NCBI GenBank assembly: GCA_020631735.1
Contig: CM036197.1
Span: 46,547,880 to 46,611,879 of the forward strand
DNA: 64,000 nucleotides
Source: Saccharum officinarum
Taxonomy: Eukaryota > Streptophyta > Magnoliopsida > Poales > Poaceae
Direction of reading: 5' to 3'
Positions 36,832-47,221 of this stretch are shown here, piece by piece; positions within the stretch are counted from its first letter, which is position 1; each line of letters begins with the position of its first letter. Made by a program: the position numbers and the translations under genes. Under the pieces are notes generated by a model that saw nothing but the letters and a program-made list of their open reading frames with translations, searched no databases and was not told where the DNA came from.

Positions 36832-38159
36832 AACTTGTAGACCTGCTTGTATCCAGGCATCCAGTTATTATGTACATAAAGTTAGCCTATGAGGATATCG
36901 TACTGGGCTATGTGAAAACTCGTGCCGATGTGTGCTGCTGCCATAGCAAGGATGGGCGAGTCTGATGGAGTGAAACGGCACTGGCAGGTGGGTATCTCCA
37001 AGCCGGCGTGGGGATCCACCTCTGCTTTGAGAATAAACTCTGTTGAAACTAGAAACCTTGTAGCGTTTATGTGCTGTTTCTCCCTGCTCATGTGATAAAC
37101 TATGCTCAAGTGAATGAACACTCGTTTCCTGTTTCCTGCTTGAATTGTGTAGTTGCATGCCTTTTTTGTTTTAAGATTGTGTTTTTGTGGAGCGCCTGTA
37201 TTGCTCCGTAGGATCAGGGAATGTTGCTATTGGATCACACCCCTTGCCACCGTTGATGGTCGATGTGAGCTAGACAAATTGGATCATCATAGATACGAGA
37301 TGACAAGGGAGGAGGAAGATCCCCTTTCACACGATAATAATATTTCACAGGCCTGGGCTTTAACATGCCGCAGCCGACACTGACAACACGGTTCCACACA
37401 CATCCCAACTCCTGCCTGACCAGCTGTTGTGAGTTGTGACGCCTGTATTGCTCCGTAGGGATCAGGGAGGGTGTTTTTGTGGAGCGCCTGTATTGCTCTG
37501 TAGGGATCAGGGAATGTTGCTATTGGATCACACCCCTTGCCACCGCTGATGGTCGATGTGAGCTAGACAAATTGGATCATCATTTGTGCCATGATTCCTA
37601 GGTCATCATGAATCGAGATACCCTGATTATTGAGGGCTCATAGGAAAAATTTCGCAATCCAAAAGGGGGGCTGGCCGAAAGAATAGAAGCATGTGCCACT
37701 TGCTCAATAGTACGTTGTTATGTACCCTATATGCCTCATGTTTCCAAAAGAAATAATGTTATGGTACCAACTAATAACTATAGATTTATCGTGAAACATA
37801 TTTTCATATTATACCTATTTGGTTTTGGTGTCATAGACATTGATAATGTTATTTCCTATAAATTTAGTAAAGTTAAATTGGTCTGACTTAGAATAAATCT
37901 AAAACATCAGATAATTTGAGAGGGGCGAGTAGTTTATAGATTGTATCTGTTATTATTAGGAACCGTGCCTGTATGGTGCTTTGGATCTTTGATCAGGTGT
38001 GCCGTTCTGTTTGCCATATAACCATAGTAGTTACTGGAGCTTGGAAAAATCATAGAAAATTTACAGCATGGATAGTTAATCTTTGTTCTAATGCGCGTTC
38101 TAAAATAATTCAGTCCACATCTACAAGTCGCCATTGAAACAAAAAGCAGGATCCAAGTT
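36832..38159. other. NRPD2 3' UTR and downstream spacer
   Basis: About 300 bases of 3' UTR, then spacer holding a direct repeat. No further gene seen. Confidence 0.45.
37180..37583. repeat. Two direct copies of a 111-bp segment
   Basis: 37180-37290 and 37472-37583 share TGGAGCGCCTGTATTGCT through AATTGGATCATCAT with only a few changes. A third partial copy (CGCCTGTATTGCTCCGTAGG) sits at about 37440-37470. Confidence 0.9.
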
Positions 38160-38219
38160 TTTTACTTAAAAAACAAGACAACATGTAGGGTCCAAGTGTA
38201 TCTCTTTCGATACCAGCGT

Positions 38220-38660
38220 CAAGATAAACACGTACGAGCACATGGGCTAGAACTAGAAGTCGCAATCTTTGCATTTATACAGGCGATTGATCACAAAGCA
38301 TATACATACAGTACACAAGAAATGTCGAGCAAATAGCTAGTGAAGTTCAGGACTTCAAGAAACACATGCAGCTTGGATCGACCGTCACTCATCGATGATT
38401 TATTTGTATTGATCCAAATCAAGATACAAGAGGCATGAGGACGATCAGAGACAAATCCATCGCCCCACGCACGAGCTTACACGAGGAAGAAATCAGCACA
38501 AAAACAAGACAAGATCCTCTCTACCTGAGGGAATGAACATGTGTGACCAAGAAGTGAGTGGGGGAACTCCATGCGAGGCCTCTGGCCTCTCCTCCCACAG
38601 GCTACGGCTTGAGGAAGAAGAACAGTCCTCGATGCATCTTCACCTAGCTAGCTACTTAAT
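38220..38660 (-). ncRNA. Candidate short transcript with a miR395-like site
   Basis: This is a hypothesis. On the minus strand a TATAAGTA box (38688-38695) precedes GC-balanced, unique-looking sequence. The first ATG opens a 11-residue frame, MHRGLFFFLKP, at 38637-38602. Just downstream, 38569-38549 reads GAGTTCCCCC then ACTCACTTC. It would pair with miR395 at positions 3-8 and 11-21, with mismatches at 9, 10 and 2 and a G:U at 1. Central mismatch is expected of a mimic or non-cleaved site rather than a cleaved target. No longer coding frame is evident. Ends are guesses. Confidence 0.3.
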
Positions 38661-38687
38661 TTGCGAGTGATGCTCTTCGATCAAAGG

Positions 38688-38695
38688 TACTTATA
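38688..38695 (-). promoter_or_regulatory. Possible TATA box of the minus-strand unit
   Basis: TATAAGTA on the minus strand, about 50 bases upstream of the first ATG. Confidence 0.35.
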
Positions 38696-38699
38696 CTGC

Positions 38700-39226
38700 A
38701 AATGATCCGCTCTTCATCGCCCCAAAGCCGTTTTTCTACAGCTCAGAGCTCCTGGAATTTGGACCTGGCTTTGAAACATGTCGTGTGGGGTTTGAAAGGG
38801 ATGGCCTGCATTGCAGCGACAGGTCACACTGCAGAGGAAACGAGAGAGAAAGAGAAGGGATCGTGTGTACATGCATTGAACCTGGACGCCCCGGCCGCCC
38901 TCTTTAGCTTTTGCGTTTGGGCGTATGGTTTTTGGCCTCTTGGGATTTGGGAATACGAGTCATTGATTCTCTCGGTGTCGTCCCGTCTGAGCTAGCTTTT
39001 TTTTTTGGCTGCCTTTATGCTGCATGCCCATTCAGCAGGCACGCACAAAGCCACAACAACTAGATCGACCACTGGGTTTGGGCACATTTTATACTAGCAT
39101 GGAACCACCGGATTTGGTAGTGTGTTTTACAATTGTTTATTGTATGATTGCTGTCACGTCCTGTATTTAATATTGGTGAACATGCATGTAAGCTGCACCG
39201 ACATGCACCATGCAGCTAACTTGTAA
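38700..39226. other. Spacer
   Basis: A plus-strand open frame of 97 codons (38702-38995) has no recognisable similarity and lies over the putative minus-strand promoter. I do not call it a gene. Confidence 0.35.
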
Positions 39227-39310
39227 ATTTCATTCCGGAGGTCATTCCGTTTTGGTTATTGGAATGAAATATTCCGGTATCGGTCCATACCGGTGTACCA
39301 TTCCGGACTT

Positions 39311-39371
<61 letters not shown>

Positions 39372-39650
39372 TATGAATAAACTTATACATAAATGTATAT
39401 ATAAATATATTTTGACTTAACTTATGGCGTAATTAACATTTTTACCAAACTAAAATATCATTCAACAAGTTCATAAGACCTTATTTCAAAGTTTAAACTC
39501 TAAAGTTCATGCATGGAAAAATATAATATATACAGCCACGGCCGGTATTTGACCCGGTACGGGATTGAGACTCTTCTATACCGATTTAGGGGCTGGTACA
39601 AGACATTCTGGCCATTCCGGCAGGTACCGGAATGGAATTCATAACTATGC
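39227..39650. mobile_element. DNA element with CATTCCGG-rich inverted ends and a (TAA)n core
   Basis: Left CATTCCGGAGGTCATTCCG and right CATTCCGGCAGGTACCGGAA, with GGAATG in both orientations, form imperfect subterminal inverted repeats. A (TAA)n microsatellite of about 60 bp (39311-39371) lies inside. Superfamily unknown. Confidence 0.5.
39311..39371. repeat. (TAA)n microsatellite
   Basis: About 19 trinucleotide units. Confidence 0.95.
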
Positions 39651-39840
39651 CATACAGGACAACAGGCCGCTAGGGATCGAATACACACCGTGCATCATGC
39701 CAATATGCTACTCCTATAAGATATGATATCCCCAATTCAAAATTGACAGCTCATGCCCATTACGAATCTCGGTACGTTCGTTTAATTTGGCCTCTATCTG
39801 TTAAACCTAGATTAACCACAAAAAGAAACTACAGGCCTAA

Positions 39841-40280
39841 GACTACCCGCACTCATCCATCCTTTATATCATCCTCTATACATCCTAGTCAGCAAGATTC
39901 TCTCCTCTATACTCAATTCTCCCGCACCCATCCATCCTCTATATCATCCTCTATCTACTCTATTCACTGTGGGACCGACTTGTTACTTTATCTAAATATA
40001 TCCATGTGTGATCTAGTTTTGAAGGATTTATTGAGACGAATTTAATGGCACAATCAAAATTTAATTTGGATTTTTGGTTTGTGAGTTATAACATTTTTTC
40101 CTTTGTTTAGCTAGCGGGGTCCGCCACTACAGAGTATAGAGTAAGCACAGTACTACTCTAAATATAGAGTGAGAGAAGTGATAGAGTATCGTTTTAGAGT
40201 ATCCAGTGCAGCAGTTTTTACTCTATATTCATACTCTAAAGCTTTAGAGTATCGTTTTAGAGTATCCACTGCGGGTAGTC
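39841..40280. mobile_element. 440-bp Tourist-like element with TAA target duplication
   Basis: Perfect 11-bp inverted ends (GACTACCCGCA and TGCGGGTAGTC) are flanked by TAA at 39838-39840 and 40281-40283. A 3-bp TAA duplication is the PIF/Harbinger signature. The inside carries several ATCATCCTCTATA and TAGAGTATCGTTTTAGAGTA direct and inverted motifs. Confidence 0.8.
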
Positions 40281-40590
40281 TAAGTAATGGATTTCTCTAG
40301 TGGCCTTTATACCTGAATTTGCTAACGGCTTCGTCAAGGTATAAGCAATGTCCCAGAGTCCAGAGAACTAAATATCATCTGTAAATACCTAAATGCACCT
40401 ACCTGCTGATGAATGGTAACGAGCTATTCTCGTCACAAAAAAAGATGGTAACGAGCTAGTCACATCACAAAATATGAGATATGACCGAAACCAAACATTC
40501 ACATGAGGCAATCACACTGTGCATCACATATTCACATGGTACTAGGGTAGCTACCCAACTTTTTTTTAACCATGCATATGCATTTTTTGT

Positions 40591-41916
40591 GGCGAAAATT
40601 GGCTCCTGCACACCCAAAGTGACCACGCTTTGCTGCTAAATATGTAAAATAAAGCGATTTGCTGGAGGACACTCTAGTTCTTGATAAATTTGCTGGTGGA
40701 CACTCCGTCCAATAAAATATTAATTTCTGACTTTTGAAGAGAAAGAATAGGCGCAAAATGTCCTTTTTGCCCCTGGCACTTTCTTCTTCCCCATCTCCTT
40801 CTCTCCTTAGGCCAAGCCCCGCCTCCTCCATGGTCGAGCTCGCTGCCTTTGTGTCTGCCTCCTCCGTGGCCAAGCCCCGCATCCTCCATGGGCGAGCTCG
40901 TCCCCATCCCCTGCGACCTCAACCCCATCCGGGAGGGAGGCGGCTTGCCGGCGCGCGTATGGGCGGGCATGAGGCGGCTCGCCGGTGCGCGGGCTAGCGG
41001 CCCAGCCGCGTGGCCGCGGGCGGGCGCAGCGCGGCTGCCAGGCCACGTGAGGGCGACGCCTCGCCGGCGTGCGTACGGTGCCGGTGTGAGGCGGGTCGCC
41101 GGCGCGGCGGCTGCCAGGCCGCGGGAGGGCGACGCCTTGCCGGCGCGCGGGCTGGCGGTCCGGCCACGAGCGGGCGCGGCGCGGTTGCCAGGCCGCGCGA
41201 GGGCGACGCCTCGCTGACGTGCGTACGGGCGGGATGAGGCGGGCCGCAGGAGGGCGACGCCTCGCTGGCGCGCGTACAGGCCGGTGGCTCGGCCGGGAGG
41301 CCCCAAGCGGGCGCGGCACGAGCGGTAGGCCGCCGGAGAGCAGTGGCTCACCGGCGCGTGGGCGGACAGCTCGGCCGGGAGCCCGTAGGGGGGCGCGGTG
41401 CGAGTGGTAGGCCACGAGGGAGGCGCGGACGGTCGAGTGCGACAGCGCTGGCAAGCGAGCGAGGTGGCGGGCCATGGGGTGCCGTGTGTGAACCGTCGGC
41501 GACCTCGTCCCGGTCCACGGTGAGCTCCTCTCCATCCCCGCAATCCTGCCCCCAGCCGCGTCGGCCTAGGTGGCCGCGCTGCCCCCTAGCCGCAGCGGCC
41601 TGGGTTGCTGAGCCGCCCCCAGCAGCGCCCTTTTCTTCTGCTGCAAGCTCGGCCATAGAGGAGCTCGGCTGGAGCTTCGCCAATCAGGAGCACGGCGGCC
41701 AAAGAAAGGAGACCAAGGTAGAAGAAAGAGGCAGGGGCAAAAAAGACATTTTACCATCCTTCTCTCTCCTTAAAAGCCAGAAATTAATATTTTATTATAC
41801 GGAGTGTCCACTAGCAAATTTGTCAAGAACCAGAGTGTCCTCCAGCAAATCGCTTCATTTTGCATGTCCAACAGCAAAGCGTTGTTACTTTGGGTGTCCG
41901 GGAGCCAATTTTCTTT
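40591..41916. mobile_element. Non-autonomous Mutator-like element with long TIRs
   Basis: Inverted repeats of about 190 bp (40591-40780 and 41727-41916) share AAAATTGGCTCC, AGCGATTTGCTGGAGGACAC and AAAATATTAATTTCTG. The flanking 9-mers ATTTTTTGT (40582-40590) and TTTTTTTGT (41917-41925) match at 8 of 9, in line with a MULE target duplication, although T-runs weaken this. The cargo (about 40800-41690) is very GC-rich. No transposase is present. Confidence 0.8.
40920..41350. repeat. GC-rich imperfect tandem repeats inside the MULE
   Basis: Several diverged copies carry AGGGCGACGCCTCG(C/G)(C/T)GG and GCGGGCGCGGC motifs at about 100-bp spacing. Open frames occur on both strands, but they are repetitive Arg/Ala/Gly-rich products of composition, not a recognised protein. 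Confidence 0.6.
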
Positions 41917-41925
41917 TTTTTTTGT

Positions 41926-42356
41926 CCCTAGCCACACTGATATGGAGTATACTATATGTCAGTGTGTTTAATGAAAGTTCAGCGAGAACTACATGAAAAC
42001 TTCCAAAGAAAAACCGAGATCTACATGTCGTTAATCTGAATTTATGTGCGTGGCCAGAAACCGAACGACGACGGCACATCAGCTAGCGCTCGATCTGCTG
42101 GAGATAAGGGAATTTGTAGCTTATGGGCGCTTTTTGCTAGCTCCATGTGCTTTCTGCGATTCCAAACCCGTACGCAGAGCTACTGAGTGCCGAGCAAAGG
42201 TCTCGTCGCCGGATTCCCTTCGCTCCTGCTGGTTAACCTAGGCTGTATCACGGCTAGGTGCATCCTCCACTCCATTCACTCCAAGACCAAGAACCACGTA
42301 CAATGCTCACAAGGCGGCGTCAGCTAGCTAGCCTGCTTAACTCTTTGGTCTAGACT
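41926..42356 (+). promoter_or_regulatory. Upstream region of the MIR395 cluster
   Basis: Unique sequence between the MULE and the TATA box; it would contain the sulfate-responsive promoter. I could not find a convincing GAGAC sulfur-response core close to the TATA box by eye. Confidence 0.4.
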
Positions 42357-42364
42357 TATAAATA
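42357..42364 (+). promoter_or_regulatory. TATA box of the MIR395 primary transcript
   Basis: TATAAATA, about 100 bases upstream of the first hairpin, placing transcription start near 42390. No comparable box precedes the later hairpins, which supports one polycistronic transcript. Confidence 0.6.
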
Positions 42365-42454
42365 GCAGCCAGCTCTGACCTCTCGTCATCAGCGGCGGAT
42401 TAAACAAGTGAAGTGATCCACGGGAAATGTAGCAAGAGTCCTGGTTGGTTGGTA

Positions 42455-42585
42455 TTCGCCTGGAGTTCTCCACAAACTACTTCAGTAGCTACACACACAC
42501 ACCTAGTTTAATGCACTGTGTTTGCATGTTTGTGTGGAGCTGTGTGTACATAGTGAAGTGTTTGGGGGAACTCTGGGTGGCGAGC
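42455..42585 (+). ncRNA. MIR395: MIR395 hairpin 1
   Basis: The mature strand is 42553-42573: 21 nt starting GTGAAGTGTTT and ending GGGGGAACTC. The star side is about 42462-42483 (GAGTTCTCCACAAACTACTTC). The loop is longer than in the other five and contains a (CA)n run. miR395 is induced by sulfate shortage and represses ATP sulfurylase and SULTR2-type transporter mRNAs. Confidence 0.88.
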
Positions 42586-42717
42586 AGCAATTTGTTCTAG
42601 CTAGCTAGAGGTCTCCGAGTGCAGCATGCACCCTTTTTTCTAAGTGCAGCATGTACTTTGGAGATTGTATTAGATCGACCAGCATATGATATAATAAGAT
42701 AGTGGAAGGAAACTATT

Positions 42718-42810
42718 AGGTTTGGTGTCCCCGGGAGTTCTCTACGAGCACTTCACGAGGCACTATTTTGAGAGCTTTTGTGAAGTGTTTGGGGGAACTC
42801 TCGCTGCCAC
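42718..42810 (+). ncRNA. MIR395: MIR395 hairpin 2
   Basis: Mature 42780-42800, same 21-nt sequence as hairpin 1. Star 42735-42755 begins GAGTTCTCTACGAGCACTTC. Basal stem TGTCC...GGAGTTC pairs with GAACTCTCGCTGCCA. Confidence 0.92.
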
Positions 42811-42889
42811 TAACCATTTGCTAGAGGTTGGCCAAGTGTGTGCCACATGAAATGATTTGAAGACAAACCACATTCGGAAATAATATATA

Positions 42890-42982
42890 AGTTTGTTATC
42901 CCTAGGAGTTCTCTGCAAGCACTTCACAAGGCACTCTTTTTGGAGCTTTTGTGAAGTGTTTGGGGGAACTCTCGGTGCCACT
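42890..42982 (+). ncRNA. MIR395: MIR395 hairpin 3
   Basis: Mature 42951-42971, same sequence. Star 42906-42926 begins GAGTTCTCTGCAAGCACTTC. The loop is short (about 24 nt). Confidence 0.92.
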
Positions 42983-43059
42983 AATCATTTGCCAGATGTT
43001 GGTCAAGTGTGTGGCACTCGAAATAATTTAAGGATGATGGGCCATGTCTTGAAAGAATT

Positions 43060-43153
43060 AGGTTTGGTGTCCCAGGAGTTCTCTGCAAGCACTTCACGAG
43101 GCATCTTTCTAAGAGTTTTTGTGAAGTGTTTGGGGGGAACTCTTGGTGTCACA
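43060..43153 (+). ncRNA. MIR395: MIR395 hairpin 4, with an extra G
   Basis: The mature region 43121-43142 has six G residues where the others have five, so the product is 22 nt or shifted by one. Star 43076-43096 has the same sequence as in hairpin 3. The stem still folds, with a one-base bulge. Confidence 0.87.
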
Positions 43154-43215
43154 AATCATTTGCATCTGCTAGATGTTGGTCATGTGCCATGTTATATGAG
43201 CTGAAGGCTAGGGTA

Positions 43216-43313
43216 ACGTTTTGTGTTACTAGGAGTTCCCTGCAAGCACTTCACAAGACCTTGACTTAATAAAGGGCCCTTGTGAAGTGTTTGGGGGAAC
43301 TCTTGGTATCATG
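43216..43313 (+). ncRNA. MIR395: MIR395 hairpin 5
   Basis: Mature 43282-43302, standard 21-nt sequence. Star 43233-43253 begins GAGTTCCCTGCAAGCACTTC. Confidence 0.92.
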
Positions 43314-43376
43314 AAGCATTTAGTTATGATAATATATGATGACCACATCAATACTATGTGCGATACAACTTTGAAC

Positions 43377-43491
43377 AATGTTTGGTGTTACCATGAGTTC
43401 CCTTCAAGCACTTCACGTGAGGCACCATTGAAATAACTCTTTTTAAGATTAGGTGTAATGTGAAGTGTTTGGGGGAACTCTTGGTGATACT
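43377..43491 (+). ncRNA. MIR395: MIR395 hairpin 6
   Basis: Mature 43460-43480, standard 21-nt sequence. Star 43395-43415 begins GAGTTCCCTTCAAGCACTTC. The loop is longer (about 44 nt) than in hairpins 2-5. It is the last member seen. Confidence 0.91.
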
Positions 43492-45385
43492 CAACATCCG
43501 TACGCGTCTCGAAGTTGGTGATACTCAACACTCATGTAAGTTTTCATGACCCCAACTCTTGAATCATGGTTTCAACTTCCAAGTTCCATATATGCATGTG
43601 CTTTGTGAGCTCTAGATATGTTTACTCATATGTTTTCTATTTTTGACACTAATTTATGCCAATAGCCGCGCTACCAGAGCCACATTCACTTTCACACTCA
43701 TGTTGAGTTAATATTTATATAAAAATGTAAAGCTCTAGACACTTTCTATTCTAGCTCAAACCTTACTACAACACACGTACAGGGCGGAGCCACACTGTAC
43801 AAATGTGCAATTATGTTTCTTCATAGGAGATGCCCCCATGGATCAAGTAAGATTGCTATATGTATGAATTTCCTGCTTTGCCCCTGCAATAGATTAACTA
43901 TATCCATTTGATAATTTGTGTGATTAATCTAATGTGTCAATAAATGGCATATCATGCTAGTTTATATTTAAAAAACACGATGATAGTATCATTTGCCCCC
44001 TTCCCCAAACAATTAGAAAAACTACCATCATGTGTCCTCCCAACTAATAATTAGTTGCATTAATTGGGGAAGCCATGTAATAACTTTTTTATTAGTTGGA
44101 TCATTGGATGGTTGGGTAGTTCAATCAAGGCTGGATTAGCCATAACTTTTCTTAGAAGCTTTCTATTAGCTCTAGCTGATCCAAACATGATCTTAGTTGC
44201 ATTGCTAATGTGGCTTTAAAAAACCTTCACCTCAAGGTGAACAAAAGAATGTCACAATGTGCTACAAACATAATGGAATGCAAATTGATGTTTAGAGTTA
44301 CTAGAACATGCATAGTGGAATAGTTAGTAACATTTTGCTTACCAGTTGTATATGCACATTAGACGACATGTGTTATAGTATATATTTTCCTATTTTTATC
44401 TCTATTCTAATATTAAAAAGCGATGATGACAGATCTATCGACCTTTCCTGCCGCAACATTAGCCTTCATAGGCTAGTGCATGAGCATGCAGAGTTCCCCT
44501 TGCACGCATGAGCAGGTGAAGCTAGCGGTGGATTAGCAGCGGTGGCTGCCAACGCCCCAAAGCGGCAACAAAAAGACTTGGCCCAACATCCCACATTTTC
44601 TTCTACCCCTATCTTCTTATGGTAGGGGTTATCAAAAGAGAGAGACTCAATCAACAGTTCGATTTGTTTGTTGTGAAAAAAGGGAGTATAACTATCTAGG
44701 AAAGAAGGGTAAAGGGCAACAGAAAAGAAACATCAAATAAATAGGCTTATATATGGCGCTAAGCAAGTCCTAACACCCATGGTGTAAACTTATATATAAC
44801 CAATAATAAAAATTGTAGTCCTAAAAAAAAGACAACCTTCCTAGTTATATTGCTCCATTGATTATCACATATATTTCATCGATAATAAAAAGTTAAAATC
44901 CAAACACACAACATCAACTAAAAGACAAAAAAACCACCACAAAAAAAATGTCCAAGGATGGTAGTCTGGTTCCAAGATGTATTGGATTCTGTGCAACGCA
45001 CGGACACATTTGTTAGTAAGAATAAATTCCCATTACCAATGGACACAACTATTTCACATATATGTTATTTCCATTAGTTGCACCACTCACTTTGTATCTG
45101 TATGTTCCTTTTTGCTTTTTTGTAGCATGTTGGTTTATGTTATATATGGTAACTAACTACAATTTTCATTTCTCATGCATATTTTTGATTCGCACATACC
45201 GGTAATAAGTACTCCACCGTTTTTCCCCAAAAAGGTGCAATTCTTCTCATTTTTAAAGAGTTAAATAATTTTAAATTTGGTTATAAACATATAAAAGCAA
45301 ATACTAACATTTATGATAAGAATAAGCATCATCAAATTAATAGTAGAATATATTTTTATAATATACTCTACTTTCTATAAACTTA
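43492..45385. other. AT-rich spacer downstream of the MIR395 cluster
   Basis: No gene recognised. A small duplication of GTTGGTGATACTCAACA-type sequence lies at about 43480-43535, probably spill-over from hairpin 6. Confidence 0.4.
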
Positions 45386-47221
45386 CAACAACAACAACAT
45401 AGCCTTTTGTCCCAAGCAAGTTGGGGTAGGCTAGAGATGAAACCCAAAAGAGACGAGAAACAGGGAGACACATAAAGGGACATAAAGGGCACAAGACAAA
45501 AAAGGTCACGGTTCAGGCACGTTGATTGCTAATCTCCAAGCGCTCCTGTCCATAGCTAAATCCTTGGGGATATTCCACTCCTTAAGATCTCTCTTAACGG
45601 ACTCGTCCCAAGTTAGTTTAGGTCGACCTCTACTGCTCTTTACATTATCGGTCCGCTTTAGAACTCCACTACGCACCGGCACCTCAGGAGACCTCCGTTG
45701 GACATGTCCAAACCATCTCAACCGATGTTGAATCAATTTCTCCTCAATTGGTGCCACCCCAACCCTATCCCGAATATCGTCGTTTCGTACTCTATCCCTC
45801 CTTGTGTGCCCACAACACCAACGCAACATACGCATCTCCGCTACACTCAATTGCTAGACATGTCGCCTTTTTGTAGGCCAACACTCAGCACCATATAACA
45901 TCGCCGGACGAATCGCCGTCCTATAGAACTTACCTTTCAGCTTCTGAGGCACCCTTTTGTCACAGACAACGCCAGAAGCTTGACGCCATTTCAACCAGCC
46001 GGCTGAAATTCTATGCCTAACATCTTCATCAATGTCTCCATCCTTTTGTAGCATCGACCCTAAATACCGAAAAGTATCCTTCTTGGCCACCACTTGCCCA
46101 TCGAGGCTAACGTCTCCCTCCTCGTGCCTAGTCGCGCTGAAAACGCACCTCATGTACTCGGTCTTAGTCCTACTAAGTCTGAACCCTTTCGACTCTAACG
46201 TGTGCCTCCATAGTTCTAACTTCCTATTAACCCCCGCCCTACTGTCGTCAACTAGCACCACATCATCAGCAAAGAGCATACACGAAGGGATATCACCTTG
46301 TATGTCCCTTGTGACCTCATCCATCACCAAAGCAAATAAATAAGGGCTCAAAGCTGACCCCTGATGCAGTCCTATTTTAATTGGAAAGTCACTGGTGTCG
46401 CCATCACATGTTCGGACAAACGTCACCACATCCCTGTACATATCCTTGATGAGGGTAACGTACTTAGTTGGGACTTTGTGCTTTTCCAAGGCCCACCACA
46501 TGACATTTCTCGGTACTTTGTCATATGCCTTCTCGAGGTCAATAAAGACCATGTGCAAGTCCTTCTTCTGCTCCCTATATCTCTTCATCAATTGTCGTAA
46601 TAAGAAAATCGCCTCCATGGTTGACCTACCAGGCATGAACCCAGACTGATTTTGGGTCACATATGTCACTCTCCTTAGACGATGCTCGATAACCCTCTCC
46701 CAGAGCTTCATCGTATGACTCATCAACTTAATCCCACGGTAGTTAGTACAACTTTGAACATCTCCCTTGTTTTTGAAGATAGGTACTAATATACTTCTCC
46801 TCCATTCTTCAGGCATCTTGTTTGACCGAAAAATAAGGTTAAAAAGCTTAGTTAACCATACTATCGCTCTGGCGCCTAGGTATCTCCACACCTCAATGGG
46901 GATACCATCAGGGCCCATCGCTTTACCTCCCTTCATCCTCTTCAAAGCCTCTCCGATCTCTGCCTCCTGAATTCTCCTCACAAAACGTCTGTTGGTATCG
47001 TCAAATGAGTCGTCCAACTCAAGGGCAGGACCCTCATTCTCCCCATTAAACAGCTTGCCGAAGTACTCTCTCCATCTGTCATTGATCTCCTCATCCTTCA
47101 CCAGAAGTCGATCTGTCCCATCCTTGATGCATTTTATTTGGTTGATGTTCCTTGTCTTCCTCTCGCGGATTCTAGCCATCCTATAAATGTCCTTCTCCCC
47201 TTCCTTCGTGCCTAACCGCTG
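45386..47221 (-). mobile_element. RTE-clade LINE copy 2, 5'-truncated, with 9-bp target duplication
   Basis: It is almost the same sequence as 28611-30525 and is also antisense in the window. Coding runs from 47179 to 45506 with one in-frame TAG (45851-45853, CAG in the other copy), ending INVPEP. RT motifs include [13 protein letters not shown] and [11 protein letters not shown]. It starts 3' with the ACAACAACAACAA tail. The 9-mer ATAAACTTA is present at 45377-45385 and at 47222-47230, which fixes both ends exactly and shows target-primed insertion. It lacks the endonuclease domain and is not autonomous. Confidence 0.93.

Noticed and set aside
38702..38995. 97-codon plus-strand frame
   Set aside because: No similarity, no splice or promoter support, and composition like the surrounding spacer.
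40674..41543. Arg/Pro-rich frames inside the MULE cargo as a captured gene
   Set aside because: Repetitive, present on both strands and all phases, with no recognisable domain; kept only as possible cargo.
42462..43480. Regularly spaced identical 21-mers that could look like a CRISPR array
   Set aside because: Each 21-mer pairs with its own upstream arm to form a hairpin and is the known miR395 sequence; the genome is a plant's.
44480..44520. GAGTTCCCCTTGCACGCATG as a possible seventh MIR395 arm
   Set aside because: No paired GTGAAGTG...GAACTC arm nearby and the match stops after the first nine bases.
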